Source of the DNA: Rhodoferax sp. UBA4409
GTDB taxonomy: Bacteria > Pseudomonadota > Gammaproteobacteria > Burkholderiales > Burkholderiaceae_C
NCBI GenBank assembly: GCA_002390825.1
Contig: DGQR01000182.1
Coordinates: forward strand, 1-8,436
Direction of reading: 5' to 3'
DNA length: 8,436 nucleotides
In this document: one piece after another, positions 1 through 6,165 of the stretch
How the letters are laid out: every line of letters begins with the position of its first letter
Numbering within the stretch: the stretch's first letter is position 1
Notes under the pieces: model-generated
Told to the model about the DNA's origin: nothing
The model's input: the letters and a program-made list of their open reading frames with translations, nothing else
The model's database searches: none
Program-made: the position numbers and the translations under genes

Positions 1-746
1 GTGCGCAACTCGTGGCTCATGATGGCCAAGAACTGACTCTTGCCGCGGTTGGCGGCTTCCGCACGGAAATGCGCTTCGCGCAGCTCGTGGGTCAGGTCTT
101 CCAGGGCTTGACGCTCTTGCTCTTGGCGTCTTTGGCGCAAGGCCAGCGCGCCTGCGGCCACCAGCAAAAACAGCAGCTGGGCCAACGTGAGACGGATGAT
201 CTCGTCGTTTTGCTGCAGCATTGTCTTGTCCTGGCTCTCCAGCAAAGCAGCCACTTCAGAGTTGGCCGCAAGGCTCAAAGCCTGTACATCCACCCCAATG
301 GTGTTGAACGCCACCAGCAGGGTCGCCAGGTCTTTTTTGTTCAGCGGGTTGGCTGCCATCACCTTGTCTGCCTGCGCAATCAGGTCGTCCAGGTGGGGTA
401 TGGCGGCCTGGTATTCGGCCCGGTGGGTGATCAGCTCGGTCGTCGGGTTTTCGCGCAGCAGGCTCAGGCGGCTCAAAAACAGGTCATAGCGCAGGGTCAG
501 GTTGTCAGCATCCGGGGCGCCGGGGCGGATCACGCTGGCCTCTAGCGTCTGACGGTAACGCAAAAACTCCCGCTCAAACTGGAACACCAGCGCGGTCACC
601 GAGTCTGCTCGCAGGTCGTTGGCCCGCTCAATGGCCCGCTTCTGGGTAATCTGCAGACCCAGCAAAACAGCCATGGCCACCGCCAGCACACCCGTGCCGA
701 CAGCAAGCCACAGCAGGTAGCGCTTGTTTTTGCCGGAGCCGTTCAA
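1..746 (-). CDS. Membrane sensor histidine kinase, N-terminal part (C-terminus off the left edge)
   Basis: No stop in the window; 248 full codons are visible. Start chosen: TTG at 746-744, the only initiation codon between the upstream gene's in-frame stop (758-756) and the first membrane segment, with AAGGG at 757-753 as ribosome binding site. Residues about 9-30 form a first membrane helix (YLLWLAVGTGVLAVAMAVLL), about 31-185 a predicted periplasmic, mostly helical sensor region, and 186-203 a second membrane helix (LTLAQLLFLLVAAGALAL). A charged, probably coiled-coil linker (RQRRQEQERQALEDLTHELR) follows, then the HisKA H-box FLAIMSHELRT, with His245 the expected autophosphorylation site. 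The ATPase domain and any receiver domains would lie outside the window. The kinase class is secure; the signal is unknown, and I recognise no named sensor domain. It follows the SUOX-fold gene by 9 bases, so the two are almost certainly co-transcribed, suggesting that the periplasmic partner feeds the sensor. Confidence 0.85.
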   Translation of the reverse strand, partial: MNGSGKNKRYLLWLAVGTGVLAVAMAVLLGLQITQKRAIERANDLRADSVTALVFQFEREFLRYRQTLEASVIRPGAPDADNLTLRYDLFLSRLSLLRENPTTELITHRAEYQAAIPHLDDLIAQADKVMAANPLNKKDLATLLVAFNTIGVDVQALSLAANSEVAALLESQDKTMLQQNDEIIRLTLAQLLFLLVAAGALALRQRRQEQERQALEDLTHELREAHFRAEAANRGKSQFLAIMSHELR

Positions 747-755
747 AGGGTGCCC

Positions 756-1262
756 TTAATCCACTGCAATCGACTTCAATTGCCAAGCCGAGCGCTCGTA
801 ATACACGTTGGAGCGCAGCTCGGCCTTGGTGTCAAACGGGTAGACGATGAACAGCGGCCCCTTGGTGCGCACCGGAATAGCCTGGTCGTTCATCTGGTGA
901 GCCACGATCACGTCAAACTTGGCGGCATCGTCAGACGGAATACTGGTCTGGTAGTCGTTCAGAGCCGCGGCTTTGAGTGTGGTGCCGCTGGCTTTGGCCG
1001 CCGCCAGCACGTCGCGGAGCAAAGGGCCCTTGAATTTGATCGGGTTTTTGTCCCAAGGCGTTTTGGTGCTGAAGGTCTGTTGGGGCAGCTTTTCCAGCAT
1101 GGCCAGGTCGAAGGCGGCGCCTTCTGCACTGTTCTTGTCAGCCACTTTGCCGGTGATGGTCAAGATCACCTTGCCCTTGGCGGGCTCCAAGGCGTGTGCA
1201 GCCGGCAAGGCTGCCATCCATACCAAAGCTGCGGCAATGAGGGGGCGTCTGGCAATAGTCAT
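756..1262 (-). CDS. Secreted SUOX-fold (oxidoreductase molybdopterin-binding domain) protein, cysteine-free
   Basis: A 168-residue protein starting at ATG 1262-1260, with AAGGAG seven bases upstream. Residues 1-24 are a Sec signal peptide (MTIARR, hydrophobic LIAAALVWMAALPA, then AHA), with likely cleavage after Ala24, so the mature protein is periplasmic. The rest (about 30-165) resembles the small family annotated as oxidoreductase molybdopterin-binding domain: LTITGKV near the start, a central KFKGPLLRDVLAAA stretch (where SUOX-family proteins have a G-x-x-L/V-x-x-L/V segment), then NDYQTSIP and KGPLFIVYPFD. The molybdenum in sulfite oxidase/MsrP enzymes is held by a cysteine; this protein contains none, so catalysis by that chemistry is unlikely. 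I infer a ligand-binding or sensory role coupled to the histidine kinase gene that follows within 9 bases. The fold assignment is from recall of the family and is moderately sure. Confidence 0.75.
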   Translation of the reverse strand: MTIARRPLIAAALVWMAALPAAHALEPAKGKVILTITGKVADKNSAEGAAFDLAMLEKLPQQTFSTKTPWDKNPIKFKGPLLRDVLAAAKASGTTLKAAALNDYQTSIPSDDAAKFDVIVAHQMNDQAIPVRTKGPLFIVYPFDTKAELRSNVYYERSAWQLKSIAVD

Positions 1263-1269
1263 CCTGAAA

Positions 1270-1275
1270 CTCCTT
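1270..1275 (-). promoter_or_regulatory. Ribosome binding site of the SUOX-fold gene
   Basis: Read on the minus strand this is AAGGAG, seven bases before ATG 1262-1260. It is a near-ideal Shine-Dalgarno sequence and fixes the start of the signal-peptide protein. Confidence 0.8.
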
Positions 1276-1392
1276 GGTTGAATGGGTGGACGAAGTGTAA
1301 TCCAATAGTTGTATTTATTTCAATCAAATCGGCAACTTTGGTGAATTCATAAGTTGCGCTGCGCGAGCGAACTGCAAGCCCCGAATTTATCA

Positions 1393-1450
1393 CTATGATT
1401 TTGATAGCTGCTTGCGCAAATTTGGCGTGGGCTAGAGGCTGATTTGGCAT
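1393..1450 (+). repeat. Putative Comamonadaceae dispersed intergenic element (TGATAGCTGCTTGCGCA... GGGCTAGAGGC)
   Basis: The blocks TTTTGATAGCTGCTTGCGCA (1399-1418) and GGGCTAGAGGC (1429-1439), separated by about ten variable bases, match a short motif I remember occurring many times between genes in Rhodoferax, Polaromonas and Acidovorax relatives. There is only one copy here, so the repeat status cannot be shown from this window. Its function is not known to me; it is non-coding here. Confidence 0.5.
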
Positions 1451-1509
1451 GGAGACTCTGTAACCAAACCTCCGCCCGGATGCGTGCCTGTGAAAGTTGC
1501 CCTTCGTTA

Positions 1510-1538
1510 TTGCCTACTCTGTTAAAGAATGCTTTAAT
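1510..1538 (+). promoter_or_regulatory. Candidate sigma70 promoter of fic
   Basis: TTGCCT at 1510-1515 (4 of 6 to TTGACA) and TTTAAT at 1533-1538 (5 of 6 to TATAAT) are separated by exactly 17 bases. The -10 box ends 34 bases before the fic ATG at 1573. A palindromic sequence covers part of the spacer and most of the -10 box, which supports a regulated promoter. Predicted by eye only. Confidence 0.5.
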
Positions 1539-1560
1539 TTGCGCCGACTCAATTAAAGAA
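1522..1560 (+). promoter_or_regulatory. Candidate operator: near-palindrome plus repeated half-site at the fic promoter
   Basis: TTAAAGAATGCTTTAA at 1522-1537 is a 16-base near-palindrome (7 of 8 base pairs symmetric). Its left half TTAAAGAA recurs exactly at 1553-1560, 31 bases on, or close to three helical turns. The palindrome sits across the end of the promoter spacer and the -10 box, where a bound protein would block RNA polymerase. The fic product has a winged-helix-like C-terminus and is the obvious candidate binder; that is inference. Confidence 0.4.
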
Positions 1561-1572
1561 GTTTTTCACATC

Positions 1573-2718
1573 ATGCGCGCAACCGGCACCTACCTACCTT
1601 CCACCACCATGGGCGAGTTGGTGCAGGCCTTTGTGCCGCACCCGTTGCCGCCAGTCCAGCCCGTGCTGGCCCCCGCGAGCTACACAGAAGCCAACCGGGC
1701 TGCGGAGCTGGCGCTGGCCCGCCTGTCTGGTGTGGCCGGCTTGGTACCCTCGGTGGACTGGCTGCTCTACAGCGCCATCCGCAAAGAGGCGCTGCTGACT
1801 TCGCAGATCGAAGGCACCCAGGCCACGCTGGATGACCTGTTTGACGAGGAGGCCGGCTTCGCGGTGAGCAACACCGACGATGTGGAAGAGGTCACCAACT
1901 ACCTGCGCGCCTTCCGCTTGGTGCAGTCGCAGCTGCGCGATCCCGCGGGCCTGCCCCTCAGCGTGCGCCTGCTGTGCGACGCTCACCGCCTGCTGCTGGA
2001 TGGTGCGCGTGGCAACGGCAAACAACCGGGCGAACTGCGCCGTTCGCAAAATTGGATTGGCGGCACCCGCCCTGGCAACGCGGTGTTTGTGCCACCACCA
2101 CCCGAGCATGTGCCCTCGCTGCTGGCTGATCTGGAGCGCTTCATCCACGACGAAACTCAAGCCTTGCCACCGCTAGTGAAGGTCGCTCTCATCCACCAAC
2201 AGTTTGAGACTATCCACCCCTATCTGGATGGCAACGGCCGCATTGGCCGCCTGCTGATTGCTGCGCTGCTGGAACATTGGCGCTTGCTGCCTGAGCCGCT
2301 GATGTACCTCAGCGGCTACCTCAAGCAGCATCAGGCCGAGTACTACCGCCGCCTGTCCAGCGTGCGCACCGAGGGCGACTGGGAAGGCTGGGTGGCGTTT
2401 TTTCTGGAGGGCGTGGCTGTGGCCGCGCAAGATGCCGAGCGCAACATCGTGGCCATTGCCACGCTGCTGGCTGCCGACCGCCGCGCCTTGCTGGCTGCGC
2501 CCAAGGCTGGCCCCAGCAGCTACCGCTTGTTTGAAATGCTGCCCATGATGCCGCGCTTCACCATCGACCAAGTGCGCCAGAAACTGGCCACCACTTTCCC
2601 CACTGCTACAGCGGCGGTGAAGGTGCTGGAAGACTTGGGCGTCGTGGTCGAGCTCACGGGGCAGAAGAAGAACCGCAGCTACAGCTACAAGGCCTACGTT
2701 GATTTGCTGAGCCAATGA
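1573..2718 (+). CDS. Class II Fic-family protein adenylyltransferase with C-terminal winged helix
   Basis: A 381-residue protein from ATG 1573; the frame is open 43 codons further up, but that part is not protein-like and contains the promoter. Length and layout fit the SoFic-like class II Fic proteins (about 370 residues). The N-terminal Fic_N region carries the inhibitory motif TSQIEG (76-81), whose Glu80 should block the ATP site as in the (S/T)xxxE(G/N) class. A flap region TRPGNAVFVPPPPEHVPSLL (165-184) precedes the catalytic motif HPYLDGNGRIGR (215-226) with His215, Asp219, the GNG anion-hole turn and both arginines present, so it should transfer AMP from ATP to hydroxyl groups of proteins, in the cytoplasm. 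Residues about 313-381 look like a winged helix-turn-helix (FTIDQVRQKLATTFPTATAAVKVLEDLGVV), suggesting DNA binding and self-regulation. The ribosome binding site is weak. Targets are unknown. The type I restriction operon starts about 115 bases downstream on the same strand. Confidence 0.93.
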   Translation: MRATGTYLPSTTMGELVQAFVPHPLPPVQPVLAPASYTEANRAAELALARLSGVAGLVPSVDWLLYSAIRKEALLTSQIEGTQATLDDLFDEEAGFAVSNTDDVEEVTNYLRAFRLVQSQLRDPAGLPLSVRLLCDAHRLLLDGARGNGKQPGELRRSQNWIGGTRPGNAVFVPPPPEHVPSLLADLERFIHDETQALPPLVKVALIHQQFETIHPYLDGNGRIGRLLIAALLEHWRLLPEPLMYLSGYLKQHQAEYYRRLSSVRTEGDWEGWVAFFLEGVAVAAQDAERNIVAIATLLAADRRALLAAPKAGPSSYRLFEMLPMMPRFTIDQVRQKLATTFPTATAAVKVLEDLGVVVELTGQKKNRSYSYKAYVDLLSQ

Positions 2719-2800
2719 CCAGCCATTTTCCTGGCGTCAGCTAAATGGTCTGACAACATTCAGGCACGCCGGGCATTCGAGGACACCCTATTTCACTCGG

Positions 2801-2806
2801 TATAGT
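2801..2806 (+). promoter_or_regulatory. Weak candidate -10 box before the hsd operon
   Basis: TATAGT matches 5 of 6 to TATAAT and lies 28 bases before the strong ribosome binding site-ATG pair at 2820-2836. No good -35 box is found 16-18 bases upstream, so an activator or read-through from fic may be needed. Listed as a possibility only. Confidence 0.25.
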
Positions 2807-2819
2807 CGCATCCCAATAC

Positions 2820-2826
2820 GGGAGAG
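2820..2826 (+). promoter_or_regulatory. Strong ribosome binding site before a truncated ORF
   Basis: GGGAGAG lies seven bases before ATG 2834. It is clearly stronger than the site in front of the hsdR start at 3031, and it now serves only the remnant ORF that overlaps an upstream in-frame hsdR start. Confidence 0.6.
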
Positions 2827-2833
2827 AAATAAC

Positions 2834-2989
2834 ATGCTGATCAAATCAGCCGATGACAAATCCAAGCGCCTGGCGCTTTTGGAAGATTTGCAAAACTCGC
2901 CAGTGGTGGACGCATGGCTTTGCAGCAGTGTTGGCATGCGCTTTCGCGGGTTGCAGTATTGCCCAGACTTTCCAGAGGTTTCCGCATGA
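2834..2989 (+). pseudogene. Remnant of a NERD-domain (nuclease-related) protein gene, 5' end only
   Basis: The 51-codon frame begins MLIKSADDKSKRLALLEDLQ and continues NSPVVDA. From memory this is the characteristic opening of proteobacterial NERD-domain proteins, which normally continue with a K/R-rich helix and 'GIQGE'. After about codon 26 (near base 2911) the likeness ends: WLCSSVGMRFRGLQ and the rest are not family-like, and a TGA follows at 2987-2989. No other frame resumes the NERD sequence, so this is a truncation rather than a single frameshift. The stop overlaps ATG 2986 as ATGA, which is in frame with hsdR, so the remnant could act as a translated leader. The NERD assignment rests on recall of about 26 residues. 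Confidence 0.5.
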
Positions 2990-3016
2990 TCCAAGGTGCG
3001 TCCTTTTCAAAAAGTT

Positions 3017-3021
3017 CAGGG
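3017..3021 (+). promoter_or_regulatory. Ribosome binding site for the preferred hsdR start
   Basis: CAGGG lies nine bases before ATG 3031. It is modest, but together with the family-like N-terminus MVFSEDSRVKIP it favours 3031 over the in-frame ATGs at 2914 and 2986. The 2986 ATG has AGAGG (2974-2978) seven bases upstream and the ATGA overlap, so it cannot be excluded. Confidence 0.4.
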
Positions 3022-3030
3022 CCGAAAAAT

Positions 3031-6000
3031 ATGGTTTTTAGCGAAGACTCTCGGGTCAAGATCCCGTGCATCCTTCACCTAGTAAGGCTTGGGTACCGCT
3101 ATCTCTCCCTCAAAGATGCTGCTTGGGATATTGACACCAACATCTTCCCCGCAGTATTCGAAGAGGCCATTGCCCGAATTAACCCTGATTTGGGCTCTGA
3201 AGAAGTCACCCGACTACTTGCGGATGCAAAACTACTCCTAGATAACGAAGACCTCGGAAAAGCCTTTTATGACAGGCTCACGGAGCGCTCTGGCATTCGG
3301 CTAATCGATTTCGAAAATTTCGATAACAACAGCTTTCACGTCGTGACCGAGCTGACCTGCAAGAACGGCGACGACGAGTTCCGTCCAGACATCACCCTAC
3401 TGGTTAACGGCATGCCTCTCGGCTTTATTGAGGTAAAGAAGCCCAATAACCGTGAAGGGGTCTTGGCAGAGCGCAACCGCATCATCACGCGCAGCCGCAA
3501 CCCCAAGTTCAGGCGTTTTATAAACATCACGCAGTTGATGGTCTTCTCCAACAACATGGAGTACGAAGACGGATCGCCGCAGCCAATTCAAGGTGCTTTC
3601 TATGCCAGCCCTTCATATGACTCGCCCGTATTCAATTATTTTCGGGAAGACCGCGAAGTAGAGTCGCTGGACCATTCCCTTCTATTGGCGACTGAAGACG
3701 ACGTCCTCGAAAACGAAGTACTGCACGATAACAACCTCAATGTCATCAAGCACAACCCCGAGTTTCTGAGCAACAAATCGCCAGACACCCCGACCAATCG
3801 CATTTGCACTTCCCTCTTTAGTCGTAGGCGCTTGGCTTTTTTGCTGCGTTTTGCGCTTGTGTACGTCAATGAAACTGACGGCTTGCAAAAGCACGTCATG
3901 CGCTACCCCCAGCTTTTTGCCACTAAGGCCATCGAGAAAAAGCTCAACGAAGGCGTCAAGAAGGGCATTATTTGGCATACCCAAGGCAGCGGTAAAACTG
4001 CACTGGCCTACTACAACACCCGCTTCCTCACCGATTACTTCCAGCGTAAAGGCGTCATCCCGAAGTTCTACTTCATCGTCGACCGCCTTGATCTCGCTAC
4101 GCAGGCGCAGCGCGAGTTTTCGTGCCGTGGGCTGGTGGTCCACACCATCGACAGCCGCGCTGACTTTGCGCGCGACATCAAAACCACCCAGGTGCTGCAC
4201 AACCACACCGGCAAACCTGAAATCACTGTGGTCAACATCCAGAAGTTCATGGATGACCCCGATGTGGTGCGTGCCGAGGACTACGACTTCAACATCCAGC
4301 GTGTCTACTTTCTGGATGAGGTGCACCGCAGCTACAACCCGCAAGGCAGCTTTCTGGCCAACCTCAGCCAGTCAGACCGCAACGCCATCAAAATTGGCCT
4401 CACTGGCACGCCCCTGCTAGGCGACGACTACAACTCACGCGCCTTGTTTGGTGATTACTTTCATAAGTACTACTACAACGCCTCCATTGCCGACGGATAC
4501 ACCTTGCGCCTGATCCGCGAGGAAATCGCCACCAACTACAAGCTCTCTTTGCAAGAGGCTCTCGCCACGGTTCGGTTGAAGCAAGGTGATGTGGATCGCA
4601 AACTGATCTACTGTCACCCTACGTTCGTCGAGCCCATGCTCGACTACATCGTGCGGGACTTTGAAAAAAGCCGCAGTGCCTTGGGCGACGCCAGCATTGG
4701 CGGCTTGGTAATCTGCGACAGCGCGGATCAAGCCAAAGAAATGTTCCGCATCTTCACTGCGGTCTATGCCCCGCCTGCGTCATCGGCGGTAATTGCTCAA
4801 GACTCTGGGCAAGCCATATTTGCCACTGCCTCAACGGGCAGCTATGCAGAACGTGCGCAACTTGCGAATCGCGTGAAAAGTGCTGCGCTGATCCTGCACG
4901 ATGTAGGCAGCAAAGACGAGCGCAAAGATTGGGTGGAGGACTTTAAGGCGGGCAAAATCGACCTGCTGTTCGTCTACAACATGCTGCTCACCGGCTTTGA
5001 TGCCAAACGGCTGAAAAAGCTCTACTTGGGGCGGGTCATCAAGGCGCACAACCTGCTGCAAGCGCTGACGCGGGTTAACCGTACCTACAAAGACTTTCGC
5101 TATGGCTACGTGGTGGACTTTGCCGACATCCGCAAGGAATTCGACAAAACCAACAAAGACTACTTTGACGAGTTGCAGTCCGAATTGGGCGATGAGATCG
5201 AGCACTACTCCAACTTGTTCAAGTCAGCCGACGAGATCGCGCAAGAAATCGAAGCTATCAAAGACATTCTCTTTAGCTTCGATATTCAGAACGCCGAAGA
5301 GTTTTCAAAACAGCTTAGCCAGATCCAAGACCGCAAAGCAGTGTTGGCGCTTAGAAAAGCGCTTGCCGATGCCCGTAACCTCTACAACCTGATTCGCTTG
5401 CAAGGTGAATACAGCCTGTTGCAACAGCTCGATTTCCACAAACTCGGCCAGCTCTACAGAGAAACCTGCAATCACCTCGATCTGCTCAACCTCAAAGAGG
5501 CTATCGAATCTGAAACGGATACCAGCAACTTGCTCAATGCCGCGCTGGAAGATGTGATTTTCAAGTTCGCCAAAATCAGGGAAGAAGAGCTAGTCTTGGC
5601 CGACAAGCTCAAAAACACCTTGCGCCAAACGCGCGAGGCCTTGGCCGACAATTTCGACCAGCAAGACCCCAAGTTCGTCACCCTGCGCGAAGAGTTGCAG
5701 CGGCTGTTCAAGAACAAAAAGCTCAGTGAAGTGAGCCAGGAAGACATGACCGCCAACATCAGCGCCTTGAACGCCATTCACGACAAAGTGAAGGAGTTAA
5801 ACCGCCAAAACAATCAGCTACGTGCCAAATACGGTGGTGATGCCAAATACACCCGCATCCACAAGCGCCTGCAGGAGCGTGGCGGCCTTTCGCAGACCGA
5901 GCGCAAACTGCATGAAGCGCTGGTCGGCGTCAAAACGCAGGCCGATGAACAAGTGCTGCAAAACACCCAACTCTTAAACAACGAAAGCTACTTTGAGCGG

Positions 6001-6165
6001 CTGATGCAGCCCATTGTGATAGACGAGTTTTACAACCGTCAGAACATCAAAATCACCCCCGACGCCACCCGCACCATCAACCAACTGGTGGTGACCGAAT
6101 ATATGAATGAATTTTTTGCAGGCACCCGCACGGGCGGCGGCCAATCTGGAGCACAAGCTTGGTAA
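3031..6165 (+). CDS. hsdR: Type I restriction enzyme R subunit (endonuclease/translocase HsdR)
   Basis: 1044 residues from ATG 3031, a normal length for the family; upstream in-frame ATGs at 2986 and 2914 would give 1059 and 1083. The N-terminus SEDSRVKIPCILHLVRLGY is typical of one HsdR subfamily. The nuclease domain has the PD-(D/E)xK signature PDITLLVNG...GFIEVKK (Asp120, Glu134, Lys136). The SF2 motor follows: Walker A HTQGSGKT (316-323, Lys322), Walker B/DEAD-like LDEVH (Asp429-His432), GLTGTP motif III (456-461), LLTGFDA (652-658) and QALTRVNR motif VI (677-684). The C-terminal third is helical and charged and probably docks onto the methylase core. It translocates DNA with ATP and cuts unmodified DNA far from the recognition site, in complex with HsdM and HsdS. 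It is the first gene of an overlapping R-M-S operon. No motif is broken, so it should be active. G+C at its 5' end (about 52% over 3061-3120) is lower than in fic. Confidence 0.96.
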   Translation: MVFSEDSRVKIPCILHLVRLGYRYLSLKDAAWDIDTNIFPAVFEEAIARINPDLGSEEVTRLLADAKLLLDNEDLGKAFYDRLTERSGIRLIDFENFDNNSFHVVTELTCKNGDDEFRPDITLLVNGMPLGFIEVKKPNNREGVLAERNRIITRSRNPKFRRFINITQLMVFSNNMEYEDGSPQPIQGAFYASPSYDSPVFNYFREDREVESLDHSLLLATEDDVLENEVLHDNNLNVIKHNPEFLSNKSPDTPTNRICTSLFSRRRLAFLLRFALVYVNETDGLQKHVMRYPQLFATKAIEKKLNEGVKKGIIWHTQGSGKTALAYYNTRFLTDYFQRKGVIPKFYFIVDRLDLATQAQREFSCRGLVVHTIDSRADFARDIKTTQVLHNHTGKPEITVVNIQKFMDDPDVVRAEDYDFNIQRVYFLDEVHRSYNPQGSFLANLSQSDRNAIKIGLTGTPLLGDDYNSRALFGDYFHKYYYNASIADGYTLRLIREEIATNYKLSLQEALATVRLKQGDVDRKLIYCHPTFVEPMLDYIVRDFEKSRSALGDASIGGLVICDSADQAKEMFRIFTAVYAPPASSAVIAQDSGQAIFATASTGSYAERAQLANRVKSAALILHDVGSKDERKDWVEDFKAGKIDLLFVYNMLLTGFDAKRLKKLYLGRVIKAHNLLQALTRVNRTYKDFRYGYVVDFADIRKEFDKTNKDYFDELQSELGDEIEHYSNLFKSADEIAQEIEAIKDILFSFDIQNAEEFSKQLSQIQDRKAVLALRKALADARNLYNLIRLQGEYSLLQQLDFHKLGQLYRETCNHLDLLNLKEAIESETDTSNLLNAALEDVIFKFAKIREEELVLADKLKNTLRQTREALADNFDQQDPKFVTLREELQRLFKNKKLSEVSQEDMTANISALNAIHDKVKELNRQNNQLRAKYGGDAKYTRIHKRLQERGGLSQTERKLHEALVGVKTQADEQVLQNTQLLNNESYFERLMQPIVIDEFYNRQNIKITPDATRTINQLVVTEYMNEFFAGTRTGGGQSGAQAW
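6147..6151 (+). promoter_or_regulatory. Ribosome binding site inside the hsdR end, supporting a TTG start for hsdM
   Basis: TGGAG lies seven bases before TTG 6159. There is no nearby in-frame ATG or GTG, and the resulting N-terminus (VTQQFEQRTRELIDSLK) fits the family, so this site decides the start. Confidence 0.55.

Larger units (their letters stand above)
1263..1572. other. Divergent intergenic region (310 bases)
   Basis: This region separates the minus-strand SUOX-fold/kinase operon from the plus-strand fic gene. Next to the minus operon is an A+T-rich stretch (about 1290-1350) where its promoter should lie, but I could not pick convincing -35/-10 boxes. At about 1358-1370 there is a small GC-rich inverted repeat (CGCT-5-AGCG). 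The dispersed element at 1393-1450 and the fic promoter/operator at 1510-1560 are listed separately. I see no credible protein gene. Confidence 0.7.

Noticed and set aside
12..545. 177-codon plus-strand ORF at the left edge
   Set aside because: Antisense shadow of the histidine kinase, whose membrane helices and H-box are clear on the other strand.
1259..1450. 63-codon minus-strand ORF ending in an ATGA overlap with the SUOX-fold gene
   Set aside because: It covers the dispersed element and A+T-rich promoter DNA, has no ribosome binding site that I see, and the translation is not protein-like; the overlap is probably chance.
1444..1572. In-frame 43-codon extension upstream of fic
   Set aside because: It would contain the candidate promoter and operator, starts within the dispersed element, and the residues do not resemble the Fic N-terminus, which fits a start at 1573.
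2717..2750. Inverted repeat CCATTT/AAATGG after fic as a terminator
   Set aside because: Only six base pairs around a 14-base loop and no T-run; too weak to call.
2853..3041. 62-codon plus-strand ORF with a hydrophobic, lipoprotein-like stretch
   Set aside because: It lies in another frame of the NERD remnant, lacks a ribosome binding site, and its hydrophobic part comes after 20 non-signal-like residues.
3682..4344. Long minus-strand ORF of 220 codons inside hsdR
   Set aside because: It is the antisense shadow of the conserved helicase region; no recognisable family.
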